A stretch of 43,824 nucleotides of DNA, from the NCBI GenBank assembly GCA_021793395.1, contig JAJYSU010000014.1, positions 1 to 43,824 on the forward strand. Direction: 5' to 3'. Both the position numbers and the translations under genes were made by a program. This DNA comes from Actinomycetes bacterium. Lineage in GTDB: Bacteria > Actinomycetota > Acidimicrobiia > Acidimicrobiales > RAAP-2. Below are positions 27,237 through 35,978 of the stretch, in pieces. The notes beneath the pieces are model-generated. The model was given only the letters and a program-made list of their open reading frames with translations, ran no database searches and was not told the DNA's origin. Numbering within the stretch: the stretch's first letter is position 1; each line of letters opens with the position of its first letter.

Positions 27237-29218
27237 TAGTCGTCCTCGGGCGAGCCGTGAGCGTTGATCTGATCGAGAACCCGACGGCGGAAATCGTCCA
27301 GGGGGACTCCTCGCTCGGGATCGTTAGATCCGCGAGCATTCACCCCCACGCTGCGTGCGCTCACGTCCTGGTCGCCCACGACCACGACGTAGGGAATCTT
27401 CTCCATCTTCGCTCGTCGAATACGCGCGCCCAGTGGCTCGTCGGCGTTCTCCATACTCGCCCGCATGCCGTCACCGCGTAGGACCCGTACAACCTCGCGG
27501 GCGTAGTCGTCATGGGCATCGCGAACGCCGAGCACGCGAACTTGCTCCGGACTCAACCAGGTCGGCATCGCTCCGGCGTAGTGCTCGATCAGTATCGCCA
27601 TCATTCGCTCCACCGAACCGAACAGCGCCCGGTGAATCATGATCGGGCGCTGTCGCGCGTTATCGGCGCCTACGAACGTTGCGTCGAAACGCTGGGGGGT
27701 CTGAAAGTCGAGCTGAATCGTCGACAACTGATGAGTGCGTCCAATAGCGTCACGGGCTTGCACCGAGATCTTCGGACCGTAGAACGCCCCGCCCCCCTCG
27801 TCGCGCACCAGCGCTAGGCCCGCCGTCCCGGCCACGCTCGCCAGCGTCGCCTCGGCCTCCGCCCACTCCTCATCCGTGCCCACCGCCTTGCCCGGAGGAC
27901 GTGTCGACAGCTCAAGATAGAACTCCTGAAGACCAAAGTCGCGCAGTAGGTTCAAAACGAACGTCAGCAGGTTTGACAGCTCCTCGCCCATCTGCTCGCG
28001 GGTACAGAAGATGTGCGCGTCATCCTGAGTCATCCCGCGTACTCGAGTAAGACCGTGAACCACACCAGACTTCTCGTAGCGGTACACCGAACCAAACTCG
28101 AAGAGCCGAAGCGGTAGTTCGCGATAACTGCGCTGACGCGACTTGAAGATCAGCACGTGAAACGGGCAGTTCATGGGCTTGAGGTAATACTGCTGCCCCT
28201 CGTCAAGTTCCATGGGCGGATACATGCCGTCCGCAAACCATTGCAGGTGCCCGGACGTCTCGAACAGAGTCGCCTTCGTGATGTGAGGTGAGTACACGAA
28301 CTCGTAGTCGCCTTCCACGTGGCGAGCCCGTGAGTACTCCTCCATGACTCGTCGTATCGTGCCACCCTTAGGGTGAAAGATCGCCAGTCCCGGACCCAAC
28401 TCACTCGGGAAGGAGAAGAGATCTAGTTCCTGACCAAGGCGACGATGGTCGCGGCGCTCCGCCTCGGCCAGTTGGTGCAGGTGAGCGGCCAGCGCGTCAG
28501 CCGACTCCCACGCCGTGCCGTAGATCCGCTGCAACTGCTCGTTGTGCTCGTCCCCACGCCAGTAGGCGCCGGCCACTCGCGTGAGTGCGAAGTGCCCGAG
28601 ACGTCCCGTGGAGGGAACGTGCGGCCCCCGACACAAGTCACGGAACGCGGGCGAGTTCTCGTACGTCGATACCGCATTCGCGTCGCCGACGTCGTCGAGC
28701 CCCTCGTCGACCTCACCGCGCCGCACGGCCTCAATAATCTCAACCTTGTACGGCTGATCCTTGAAAAGTTCCAGAGCATCGCTCGTCGAGTGCTCGTGAC
28801 GGACGAAGGGCTGGTCTTCGGCGATGATGGCTCGCATCGTCTCGTCGATCCGGGTGAGGTCGTCGTCACTGAAGTGCGCTCCGCCCGGTAGAGCGAAGTC
28901 GTAATAGAAACCATCACGAATTGTTGGGCCGATGGCGTACTTGGCTCCTGGCCACAAGCGCGTGACCGCCTGGGCGAGGACGTGCGCCGTGGAGTGGCGC
29001 AGGATGTCGCGGCCTTCGTCACTGGCCGGGGTGATGATGGAGATCGTCGCTCCGTCGTGGAGGACGGTGTCTAGATCACACGCACGCCCGTCGACCATCG
29101 CCGCGATCGCGTCGGCCGCGAGCCGCGGTCCGATCAACGCGGCGACGTCGTACGTGCGCGAGCCCTCGGGCACCGTACGCGTACTTCCGTCGGGGAGGAA
29201 CACCTCAATATCGGGCAT
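27236..29218 (-). CDS. thrS: Threonine-tRNA ligase
   Basis: The 660-residue enzyme is full length. An N-terminal TGS domain (EVFLPDGSTRTVPEGSRTYD) is followed by the editing domain with ILRHSTAHVLAQAV and RDLCRGPHVPSTG, then the class II core: EFVYSPHITKATLFETSGHL, YYLKPMNCPFHVLIFKS, VVHGLTRVRGMTQDDAHIFC, PIMIHRALFGSVERMMAILI. The anticodon-binding domain begins at PTWLSPEQVRVLGV. ATG 29218 is preceded by GGAAGG, and a TACGCT -10 (29248-29243) overlaps the end of mshC. No T-box leader is present. Confidence 0.97.
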   Translation of the reverse strand: MPDIEVFLPDGSTRTVPEGSRTYDVAALIGPRLAADAIAAMVDGRACDLDTVLHDGATISIITPASDEGRDILRHSTAHVLAQAVTRLWPGAKYAIGPTIRDGFYYDFALPGGAHFSDDDLTRIDETMRAIIAEDQPFVRHEHSTSDALELFKDQPYKVEIIEAVRRGEVDEGLDDVGDANAVSTYENSPAFRDLCRGPHVPSTGRLGHFALTRVAGAYWRGDEHNEQLQRIYGTAWESADALAAHLHQLAEAERRDHRRLGQELDLFSFPSELGPGLAIFHPKGGTIRRVMEEYSRARHVEGDYEFVYSPHITKATLFETSGHLQWFADGMYPPMELDEGQQYYLKPMNCPFHVLIFKSRQRSYRELPLRLFEFGSVYRYEKSGVVHGLTRVRGMTQDDAHIFCTREQMGEELSNLLTFVLNLLRDFGLQEFYLELSTRPPGKAVGTDEEWAEAEATLASVAGTAGLALVRDEGGGAFYGPKISVQARDAIGRTHQLSTIQLDFQTPQRFDATFVGADNARQRPIMIHRALFGSVERMMAILIEHYAGAMPTWLSPEQVRVLGVRDAHDDYAREVVRVLRGDGMRASMENADEPLGARIRRAKMEKIPYVVVVGDQDVSARSVGVNARGSNDPERGVPLDDFRRRVLDQINAHGSPEDD

Positions 29219-29238
29219 GACAACCTTCCACTTTTTCC

Positions 29239-30363
29239 CTACAGCGTAACCCCGAGCAGTGCGGCGGCCTCGGTGACGTTGACGCCAGCCTCGGCTGCCT
29301 CGTCGATCACTCGAAGCGCCGATGGGCAGTCGAGGTCGTCGTCGAGCGCCGCACGCACGTCATCGAGCACCGAAGGACTCGGACTCTGGCACTGGCTCGA
29401 GTGCCATGTTGAAAGGCGCGACTGCGCCTGGGCGAGGAGCTCATCGCGCCACTCCCAGTCGTGTCGATAGTGCTGGCCGAGCAGCGCGAGACGCACTGCC
29501 GCCGGCTCCACTCGATCCACCAGGTCCGAAACGAAGACAAGGTTGCCCAACGACTTAGACATCTTGGTTCCGTTCAACCCCACTAATCCCACGTGAAGCC
29601 AGTGCTTCACGAACGCAGCACCAGTCACCGACTCGCTCTGGGCCGCTTCACATTCGTGATGGGGGAAGACCAGATCACGCCCTCCCCCGTGCACGTCCAG
29701 CGTCTGACCGAGGTCACGCAGAGCGAGCGCCGAGCACTCAATGTGCCACCCGGGACGCCCGGGGCCCCATCGCGACTCCCACGACGGCTCATCGTCGAGA
29801 GACGGCTGCCACAGGACGAAGTCGAGCGGATCGCGTTTACGGGGATCATCAGGGTTTCCGCCGTGCTGAGCAGCGAGCTCGATCATCGTGGCTCGGGTGT
29901 CGTGGCTCACCTGGCCGAAACGAGGGAACTTCGCCACCTCGAAGTACACGAAGCCGTCCACCTCGTAGGCAATGCCCTGATCGAACGTCTTGCCGATCAG
30001 CGTGAGGATCTCCGTAATCGCCCCCGTCGCGCGTGGTTCGCTGTAACACGGCAACAGATTCAGATGGGCCATGTCGCGATCAAACTTGGCCATCTCCTGC
30101 GCCGCGAGGTCGAGATAGTGCACTCCCACCTCGCGCGCGCGTCGAAGGATGTCATCATCAACGTCCGTGACGTTTCGTACGCACCGCGTGTCATAGCCGG
30201 CGTCACGAAGCCGTCGTTGTAAAACGTCGAAAGTCAAGTACACGTAGGCGTGGCCCAGGTGAGCCGAGTCGTACGGCGTCACGCCGCAGCTGTACAGCGT
30301 CGCTACCGGACCCGGCGACATCTCGTACACGCCCTGACGCGCGGTATCGTAGAGGCGAATCAC
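29239..30363 (-). CDS. mshC: Cysteine:GlcN-Ins ligase MshC (mycothiol synthesis)
   Basis: MshC joins cysteine to glucosaminyl-inositol, the third step of mycothiol synthesis, and is a relative of CysRS. The 374-residue protein has YSCGVTPYDSAHLGHAYVYL (zinc Cys26 and the HIGH-like HLGH), RNVTDVDDDILRRA, WHIECSALALRDLG, LVFPHHECEAAQSE and GTKMSKSLGNLVFVSDLV. RLALLGQHYRHDWEWRDELL and the short C-terminus without the CysRS tRNA-binding part favour MshC over CysS (about 460 residues). GTG 30363 overlaps the npdG stop (GTGA). It supports a mycothiol-using actinobacterium; the other msh genes are not in this window. Confidence 0.84.
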   Translation of the reverse strand: MIRLYDTARQGVYEMSPGPVATLYSCGVTPYDSAHLGHAYVYLTFDVLQRRLRDAGYDTRCVRNVTDVDDDILRRAREVGVHYLDLAAQEMAKFDRDMAHLNLLPCYSEPRATGAITEILTLIGKTFDQGIAYEVDGFVYFEVAKFPRFGQVSHDTRATMIELAAQHGGNPDDPRKRDPLDFVLWQPSLDDEPSWESRWGPGRPGWHIECSALALRDLGQTLDVHGGGRDLVFPHHECEAAQSESVTGAAFVKHWLHVGLVGLNGTKMSKSLGNLVFVSDLVDRVEPAAVRLALLGQHYRHDWEWRDELLAQAQSRLSTWHSSQCQSPSPSVLDDVRAALDDDLDCPSALRVIDEAAEAGVNVTEAAALLGVTL

Positions 30364-31010
30364 CGCGTCACCCCCGCAAGGCGAACGTAACTGTGAACGT
30401 GGTGGCGAATGTTCACCGAAATACACACCGCCGTAAACGCCTCCACCGCCCCGGCCAGCGCAAGTGATCCCGCGACCACCGCGTGCAGGCCCGCCACTCC
30501 ATTGATCAACACCGCCAGGGACGCGATGGCGTCCTCATCGTCGCCCACTACCACGACGTCGGCGTCCAACCCGCTGTCGAGATCTTCCATCAGTGCGGCC
30601 GGCAGATGGTGGAACGCGCCCAACAGCGTGCTCTCGGGCAGAGTCGCCGCCAACTCCGCGGTCATCGATCCCCGAGGAGCCGCGTAGGGAACCAACTCAC
30701 GCCCCTCGCGCGACAGCGCGTTAACCATGGACACGACAGTACGACCCACAAGAATGTCACGCAGGGGGCGTACCGTGGCGACAGCCGACTCCCATGGTGT
30801 AGCAACCACGACGACGTCACTCGCGGCGGCCACTTCGTTGGTAGTCCCGCGGATCGTGCCCGCACCGCGTGGATCCAACGTCTCGGCAATGCCGCGCGCG
30901 CGGTCCGCGTCACGCGATCCCATGATCACGTCATAGCCCGAGTGTGCCAGTCGCACGGCGAGTCCCCTACCCGCTGGTCCCGTGCCCCCGATGATCCCGA
31001 TCGTGCTCAT
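30360..31010 (-). CDS. npdG: NADPH-dependent F420 reductase
   Basis: The enzyme exchanges hydride between NADP(H) and coenzyme F420. The 216-residue Rossmann protein has TIGIIGGTGPAGRGLAVRLA, DVIMGSRDADRARGIAETL (Ser/Arg that contact the NADP phosphate), SDVVVVATPWESA, RTVVSMVNAL and LLGAFHHLPAALMEDL. ATG 31010 has GGGGA 5 bases upstream. The first base of the leader would lie about 25 bases up, after the TAGCGT hexamer that overlaps the fabI -10. mshC follows with a 4-base overlap, tying F420 and mycothiol redox cofactors in one unit. Confidence 0.9.
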   Translation of the reverse strand: MSTIGIIGGTGPAGRGLAVRLAHSGYDVIMGSRDADRARGIAETLDPRGAGTIRGTTNEVAAASDVVVVATPWESAVATVRPLRDILVGRTVVSMVNALSREGRELVPYAAPRGSMTAELAATLPESTLLGAFHHLPAALMEDLDSGLDADVVVVGDDEDAIASLAVLINGVAGLHAVVAGSLALAGAVEAFTAVCISVNIRHHVHSYVRLAGVTR

Positions 31011-31041
31011 TGTCGTCCCCGTTGCGCTCAGTGTCGAGAAC

Positions 31042-31048
31042 TACGCTA
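31042..31048. promoter_or_regulatory. Overlapping -10 hexamers for fabI and npdG
   Basis: The 43-bp gap between two divergent starts holds TACGCT on the plus strand (31042-31047), 6 bases before fabI ATG, and TAGCGT on the minus strand (31048-31043). The two hexamers share five base pairs, so one near-symmetric site could fire in both directions: leaderless for fabI, with a short leader for npdG. Confidence 0.5.
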
Positions 31049-31053
31049 ACAAG

Positions 31054-31833
31054 ATGGCTCTGCTCACCGATCACTGTCTCCTGATCACTGGCGTGCTGAC
31101 TGAGAGTTCACTCGCGTACTCCATTGCGCAACGAGCACTCGAAGAGGGTGCGGTAATCGCGCTCTCGGGCGCGGGACGTGGTACCTCCCTCACACGGCGC
31201 ACCGCACGTCACCTCGGAGACATCGGCGAGATCATCGAATTGGACGTGACGCAGCCCGACGAGGTTGTCGCGGCGGTCGATGAGGTGCGCCGCCGCTTCG
31301 GGCGACTGGACGGCCTGGTGCACGCCATCGGTTACGCCCCGCCAACCTGCCTGGGCAGCGGGATGTTCACGGCCCCCTTCCAAGACGTGGCGACAGCAAT
31401 GCACATCTCCACGTACTCGCTCGCAGCCCTCGTCGGTGCCTTTCGGCCCTTGCTGAGCGCGAGCACCGCCCTCGGTGGCGCGTCCGTCATCGCTCTTGAC
31501 TTTGACGGAACCCGGGCCTACCCCATGTACGACTGGATGGGCGTGATGAAGGCAGGGCTGGAGTCCCTGGGCCGCTACCTGGCCCGCGAGGTCGGTGGCG
31601 ATCATATTCGCGTCAACATGGTGGCCGCAGGGCCGATTCGCACGATAGCGGCGAAGTCCATTCCCGGATTCTCGATCTTCGAGGACTCCTGGGACGATCG
31701 AGCGCCACTCGGCTGGGACGTCCACGACGCGAGTGCGGTCGCCGATACCGCGATCGCCCTGCTGTCTCCCCTTCTACGCCAGACCAGCGGCTCGATCGTC
31801 TACGTCGACGGCGGTGCCCACGCGATGGGTTGA
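31054..31833 (+). CDS. fabI: Enoyl-ACP reductase (FabI/InhA family)
   Basis: FabI reduces the enoyl-ACP double bond with NADH in fatty acid elongation. The 259-residue SDR protein has LLITGVLTESSLAYSIAQRA (divergent nucleotide loop typical of FabI/InhA), IIELDVTQPDEVVAAVDEV, LDGLVHAIGYAPP, the catalytic Tyr-x6-Lys in PMYDWMGVMKAGLESL, and RVNMVAAGPIRTIAAKSIPG. ATG 31054 is chosen over longer in-frame starts because of TACGCT-N6-ATG and because the homology begins there. Its last 60 bases overlap the end of the convergent ABC gene. Confidence 0.94.
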   Translation: MALLTDHCLLITGVLTESSLAYSIAQRALEEGAVIALSGAGRGTSLTRRTARHLGDIGEIIELDVTQPDEVVAAVDEVRRRFGRLDGLVHAIGYAPPTCLGSGMFTAPFQDVATAMHISTYSLAALVGAFRPLLSASTALGGASVIALDFDGTRAYPMYDWMGVMKAGLESLGRYLAREVGGDHIRVNMVAAGPIRTIAAKSIPGFSIFEDSWDDRAPLGWDVHDASAVADTAIALLSPLLRQTSGSIVYVDGGAHAMG

Positions 31834-33711
31834 TCCCTGATGGGCGAACTGCGTCTGGTACAAGTCGTAATAGAGGCCACCGGACGCTAGCAACTCCTCG
31901 TGCGTCCCTCGTTGAATGATTCGACCCTCACTCATCACCAGAATTTGATCCGCGTTACGAACGGTCGAGAGACGGTGTGCGATGACGAGCGACGTGCGCG
32001 AGGACATTGTCGCGTCCAGAGCTCGCTGGACGGCCGCCTCACTCTCCGCGTCCAGGTGGGCAGTGGCCTCGTCGAGCACGACGACTCGCGGCGCCTTTAG
32101 TAAAAGCCGAGCAATGGCTACTCGTTGCTTCTCGCCACCCGACAGTCGATAGCCCCGCTCGCCCACCACCGTATCGAGCCCGAGGGGCAGACCGGCAACC
32201 AGAGTCCAGATCTGCGCCGCACGGAGGGCGGCCTCCAGCTCCTGATCGGTTGCGTCGGGCTTGGCGAACGCGAGGTTCGCCCGCAACGTGTCGTGGAACA
32301 AGTGCGCGTCCTGGGTCACGACGCCGACGGTGGCGTGCAGCGACGACATCGTCACGTCCCGTAAGTCCACGTCGTTGAGAGTGATTGACCCCGCGTCGAC
32401 GTCGTACAACCGCGATACCAACATCGACAACGTGGTCTTACCCGCCCCGCTCGGTCCCACCACGGCCGTCATAGTTCCGGGGGCCACCGTAAAGGAGACG
32501 TCGTGCAACACCGGGGTGCGTGGGGTGTCGTCGAGCACGGCCACCGCCTCCAAGGACGCCAACGACACCTCGTCGGCTCCGGGGTAGGAGAAGTCGACGT
32601 GGTCGACACGCAGCGCCACCGGGCCGTCTGGTACCGCGCGTGCACCCTCACGCTCTCGGATCATCGGTTCCAGATCAAGCACCTCGAAGAGCCGCTCAAA
32701 ACTGACGATGGCGGACATGTAGTCGATGTTGAGATTGGACAACTGGGTCAGCGGTCCGTACAGTCGTCCGAGGTAGGCAGTCAGCGCCACCACGGTGCCA
32801 ACGGCAAGCGTGCCGTGCAACGCCTGCACTCCGCCAAACCCGTAAGCGAACGCGGTGGCGAGTGACGCGGGCATCGACAGGGCGACGAAGAAGAATCGTT
32901 GGTACGTGGCTTGGCGTACACCCATATCGCGAACTTCGCTTGCTCGATGTTCGAAGGTCGACAACTCGTCGTGCGGGCGACCGAAAAGCTTCACCACCAT
33001 CGCACCCGCGACGTTGAAGCGTTCGCTCATGACCATGTTCATCACCGCGTTCAGCTCCATGCCGCGATGGAACAGCGTGCCCAGCCGACGACCCACGAAC
33101 CGCGCCGGAATCAAGAAAACCGGCAGCAGCAACAAAGCCACTACCGTGATCATCCAATTTAGATAGAGCATCACCGAAAGGATGATCACCACCAAAATCA
33201 CATTGCCGACCACGTTCGAGAACAGATCCGTGAAGGCCTGTTGTGCACCGATGACGTCGTTGTTGAGTCGACTAATCAGCGCACCCGTCTGTGTTCGCGC
33301 GAAGAAGGCGATCGGCATCTCCTGAATGCGCGCGTACACGCGCGCGCGCAAGTCGTAGATCAGTCCTTCACCGATAACCGCCGAAATGCGTCGTTCGGCG
33401 AGCGAGAGACCCGCGTCCGCCAACGCCAGTACCGCCGTCAGCAGGGAGAGACCGATGATCACGCCCTCGTGATGACCGTAGATGCCTCGATCGATGATCT
33501 CGCGTAGCAACAACGGTGATACGGAAGAGACCACCGCATCGGCGACGACCGCACCGAGAAAAATAGCGAGAATCGGTCGGTACGGCCGCGCGAAGTCAAG
33601 GACGCGCCGAAGTGTGCCCGGTTTAACCCGATGTTCGAGCAGGCTCCGATCCCGACGTAGCGAGCGAATTCCCACCGCGCCGCCGCCCATTCCCACCGCG
33701 TGCATACTCAT
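31774..33711 (-). CDS. ABC exporter, fused membrane and ATPase domains
   Basis: The 645-residue half-transporter works as a dimer. The N-terminal domain has six helices from FARPYRPILAIFLGAVVADA to the FGGVQALHGTLAVGTVVALT region. The ATPase domain has Walker A VGPSGAGKTTLS, the Q-loop VTQDAHLF, signature YRLSGGEKQRVAIARLL, Walker B VVVLDEATAHLD and the switch His in LVIAHRLST. ATG 33711 is chosen because GAGGGAG precedes it and a TACACT hexamer lies at 33738-33733; the upstream open frame is Arg-rich and unlike the family. The substrate is not evident. It converges on fabI with a 60-base coding overlap and no terminator between. Confidence 0.92.
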   Translation of the reverse strand: MSMHAVGMGGGAVGIRSLRRDRSLLEHRVKPGTLRRVLDFARPYRPILAIFLGAVVADAVVSSVSPLLLREIIDRGIYGHHEGVIIGLSLLTAVLALADAGLSLAERRISAVIGEGLIYDLRARVYARIQEMPIAFFARTQTGALISRLNNDVIGAQQAFTDLFSNVVGNVILVVIILSVMLYLNWMITVVALLLLPVFLIPARFVGRRLGTLFHRGMELNAVMNMVMSERFNVAGAMVVKLFGRPHDELSTFEHRASEVRDMGVRQATYQRFFFVALSMPASLATAFAYGFGGVQALHGTLAVGTVVALTAYLGRLYGPLTQLSNLNIDYMSAIVSFERLFEVLDLEPMIREREGARAVPDGPVALRVDHVDFSYPGADEVSLASLEAVAVLDDTPRTPVLHDVSFTVAPGTMTAVVGPSGAGKTTLSMLVSRLYDVDAGSITLNDVDLRDVTMSSLHATVGVVTQDAHLFHDTLRANLAFAKPDATDQELEAALRAAQIWTLVAGLPLGLDTVVGERGYRLSGGEKQRVAIARLLLKAPRVVVLDEATAHLDAESEAAVQRALDATMSSRTSLVIAHRLSTVRNADQILVMSEGRIIQRGTHEELLASGGLYYDLYQTQFAHQGSTHRVGTAVDVDDRAAGLA

Positions 33712-34283
33712 CACCACTCCCTCGCCCCGAGCAGTGTAGGAACGCCGGCCTCTCACTGGAGCACACCGCGCCACCACGATGTCCACGGCGCGACGCCCCG
33801 GTGCTTCCGTTCTCCGTGCACGATCGCTGACAGTGCCAGCGAGTGGACCCGACGCTCGCGCGTCACGAACGGCGAACCCCATTGAGTTGCCCACGAGTCA
33901 GCCCCTCAACCGCCACGGCTACGTCTTTAGCTGTTCACCGACGCTACCCACAGTGGTCCCATCAGGTAACGGTCGACCAAGTGGTACCCGATGCCCTGCG
34001 GGTACCGTGACACGAGCCACGCCGGACGAGTCTTGGCGAACACAACGCGTCGAACCTGACATCAGCGGCTGCCAGCGCAAGGGCAACCCGATGCGACAAC
34101 GTAACGTCGACCGAGTCACCCGCACTGCTCTCACGCGATCTCACGCGATCTCGCGCGAGCGAACGACGGGCGATCACGCGGGCCACCTACTGCCCCGCTC
34201 TACTTGATCCGTCACCGTCTCGTTGCGTCAACCACCGTACTCAGTGTCGCACGTCAGTTACGTACTCGCGTCCAGCGGATCGC
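33712..34283. other. Gene-free 572-bp stretch upstream of the ABC exporter
   Basis: No convincing gene. It holds the TACACT -10 candidate (33738-33733, minus) and an inverted repeat GGTACCCG-N8-CGGGTACC at 33983-34006 without a T-tract. Near 34136 is a short tandem repeat, TCACGCGATC twice followed by TCGCGCGAG. Short open frames here are Arg-rich and lack ribosome sites. Confidence 0.5.
33983..34006. repeat. Perfect 8-bp inverted repeat
   Basis: GGTACCCG (33983-33990) and CGGGTACC (33999-34006) flank ATGCCCTG. It lies about 270 bases before the ABC exporter start and 280 after the end of the efflux gene. It could be an operator or a weak hairpin. Confidence 0.5.
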
Positions 34284-35900
34284 TTAGTCACCATCATCCA
34301 CGTCAGGTGCCGTACGTTCGCGCGTACCGGTCGCGTAGGCCAAAACGGCCGAGAGGATCAATAGTATGGCTGACGTCTCCAACGCAAGATGCAAACCATC
34401 AGTAAACGCCCCGTACGCTGCCCCGACAACCTTATTAATGATCGCCTGCACCGCGGCGCTCGTGACTGCCCCCAGGCCGGCTAGCCGTTGGTTGACCGTT
34501 CCGGTCGTAATAGCCGCGACGACCTCACTGCGGTAAGACACGGGTATACCAATAGCCGCGAGACGCGCCATCAAGTTCACGGTCAACTGGCCGTTGACCA
34601 CCGAGCCCAGGATCGCCACGCCCGTCACGGCCCCCAATTCGCGAGCGGTGTTCGTCGTCGATGCCGCCATCCCCGAGTCCTCACCGGGCAGCGAGGTAAG
34701 GGCGGTAAAGTTCACGGGTACCGCAGTAATTCCGAAGCCCACCCCCGCAATTCCCATCGTCCAGCCCAGTGACGAAATACCCACGTGCGGCGAAATCACC
34801 AGATCCGTAAGGATGACGCCCACGGCAGCCACAGCGCAGCCGACCATCAGCGGTACCCGTGAACCCACCCGACCGACCCAACGACCCGCGAAGAGTGACG
34901 AGACGACCATTCCGCCCAGAAGGGGAAGGAAATCCTCCGCCAGACCGTACGCGCTGACCGACGCCACGACCTCGAGATACAACGCGACGAAAAAGAAGAT
35001 CGAAAAGATTGAGAAGTAACTCGTGTAGGCCACGATCGTTGAACCGACGAAAGGTCGCTTACGAAAGAAGCGCAAGTTGAGCATCGGTGAGGTCGTGCGC
35101 CGCTCGTGCACTACGAAGAGCGCACCCGCTAGCACGCTGACGACGTATAACGAGACGATGCCACCCGCCGCGTAACCGGCCGACTCTCCCGCGATCGTCG
35201 CAAATGTCGCGGTCCCCAACGTGAGGGCTCCCAGGACAAATCCCAACCCGTCCATCCGACGGCGGACCGGATTGACACTCTCGGGCAGAGCGACCAGCGC
35301 CACCACAAACGCCAGGGCGCCGAAGACGAGGTTGAACCAGAAGATCGAACGCCAACTCCACAAACCCACGAGTACGCCACCAAGAACCGGTCCCATCGCG
35401 AGCGCCAAACCCGACACCGCAGCCCACGCGCCCAGTGCTCTCGCTCGTGCGCGGCGCCGAGGGTACACGTGACGAATCATCGACAACGTGCCGGGTTCGG
35501 AACCCGCCGCGCCAACACCCATGACCACCCGGCCGATGATCAGCTCGGATGCGCTAGTAGAGATCGCGCACACCACCGAGCCGACACAGAAGACCACCAC
35601 ACCAGCCAGGATGATTCGCTTGCGCCCGAAGTTGTCACCCAACGATCCGGCCATCAGCATCAGGCTCGCGAAGGTAAGTGCGTACGCACCCACCACCCAC
35701 TGCAACTGCGAGACTCCAGCGTGAAGTTCCGACTGCACATTCGTCAGGACCGCACTGACCACCGTGTTGTCGAGGAAGGTCAGAAACAAAATCGCGAGGA
35801 GTGCCGAAAGGCTCATAAATGGCCACAACGCGACTGGTGAGGAGCCACGACTCTCTCGTGACGTGCCGACGGTCACTTTCGCCACGCCCGACTCTGCCAT
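34284..35900 (-). CDS. DHA2-family (14-TM) drug efflux MFS transporter
   Basis: The 538-residue protein belongs to the EmrB/QacA proton antiporters. Motif D1-like FLTFLDNTVVSAVLTNVQSE lies in helix 1, motif A GSLGDNFGRKRIILAG between helices 2 and 3, and motif C-like GPVLGGVLVGLWSWRSIFWF in helix 5. About 14 hydrophobic segments are countable. ATG 35900 has GGAGGAGG 5 bases upstream. Two palindromes at 35927-35965 stand just before the gene, suggesting control by a dimeric repressor, though no regulator gene is adjacent. The substrate is unknown. Confidence 0.9.
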   Translation of the reverse strand: MAESGVAKVTVGTSRESRGSSPVALWPFMSLSALLAILFLTFLDNTVVSAVLTNVQSELHAGVSQLQWVVGAYALTFASLMLMAGSLGDNFGRKRIILAGVVVFCVGSVVCAISTSASELIIGRVVMGVGAAGSEPGTLSMIRHVYPRRRARARALGAWAAVSGLALAMGPVLGGVLVGLWSWRSIFWFNLVFGALAFVVALVALPESVNPVRRRMDGLGFVLGALTLGTATFATIAGESAGYAAGGIVSLYVVSVLAGALFVVHERRTTSPMLNLRFFRKRPFVGSTIVAYTSYFSIFSIFFFVALYLEVVASVSAYGLAEDFLPLLGGMVVSSLFAGRWVGRVGSRVPLMVGCAVAAVGVILTDLVISPHVGISSLGWTMGIAGVGFGITAVPVNFTALTSLPGEDSGMAASTTNTARELGAVTGVAILGSVVNGQLTVNLMARLAAIGIPVSYRSEVVAAITTGTVNQRLAGLGAVTSAAVQAIINKVVGAAYGAFTDGLHLALETSAILLILSAVLAYATGTRERTAPDVDDGD

Positions 35901-35926
35901 CTCATCCTCCTCCGGCTCCTCGACTC

Positions 35927-35946
35927 GTTCGCGGGCTTACGCGAAC
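35927..35946. promoter_or_regulatory. Operator-like inverted repeat before the efflux gene
   Basis: GTTCGCG (35927-35933) and CGCGAAC (35940-35946) are perfect 7-bp arms around a 6-bp spacer, 27 bp upstream of the transporter start. Such a site is typical for TetR- or MarR-type repressors of efflux pumps. Confidence 0.45.
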
Positions 35947-35951
35947 TCCTC

Positions 35952-35965
35952 CGCGTCGCGACGCG
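35952..35965. promoter_or_regulatory. 14-bp perfect palindrome before the efflux gene
   Basis: CGCGTCGCGACGCG, separated from the preceding inverted repeat by five bases. It shares the CGCG core but not the full arm sequence, and may be a second half of a compound operator. Confidence 0.35.
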
Positions 35966-35978
35966 ACAGCAGACTGAC

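Noticed and set aside
29239..30363. Cysteine-tRNA ligase instead of MshC
   Set aside because: Length (374 residues), the missing C-terminal domain and RLALLGQHYRHDWEW fit MshC better. Not fully excluded, since no other cysS is visible in the window.
33983..34006. Intrinsic terminator
   Set aside because: The inverted repeat has no following T-tract on either strand, so it is listed only as a repeat.
33779..34207. Plus-strand open frame of 142 codons between the ABC exporter and the efflux gene
   Set aside because: Overlaps the exporter's upstream region, is Arg/Ser-rich with no ribosome site, promoter hexamer or recognisable motif.
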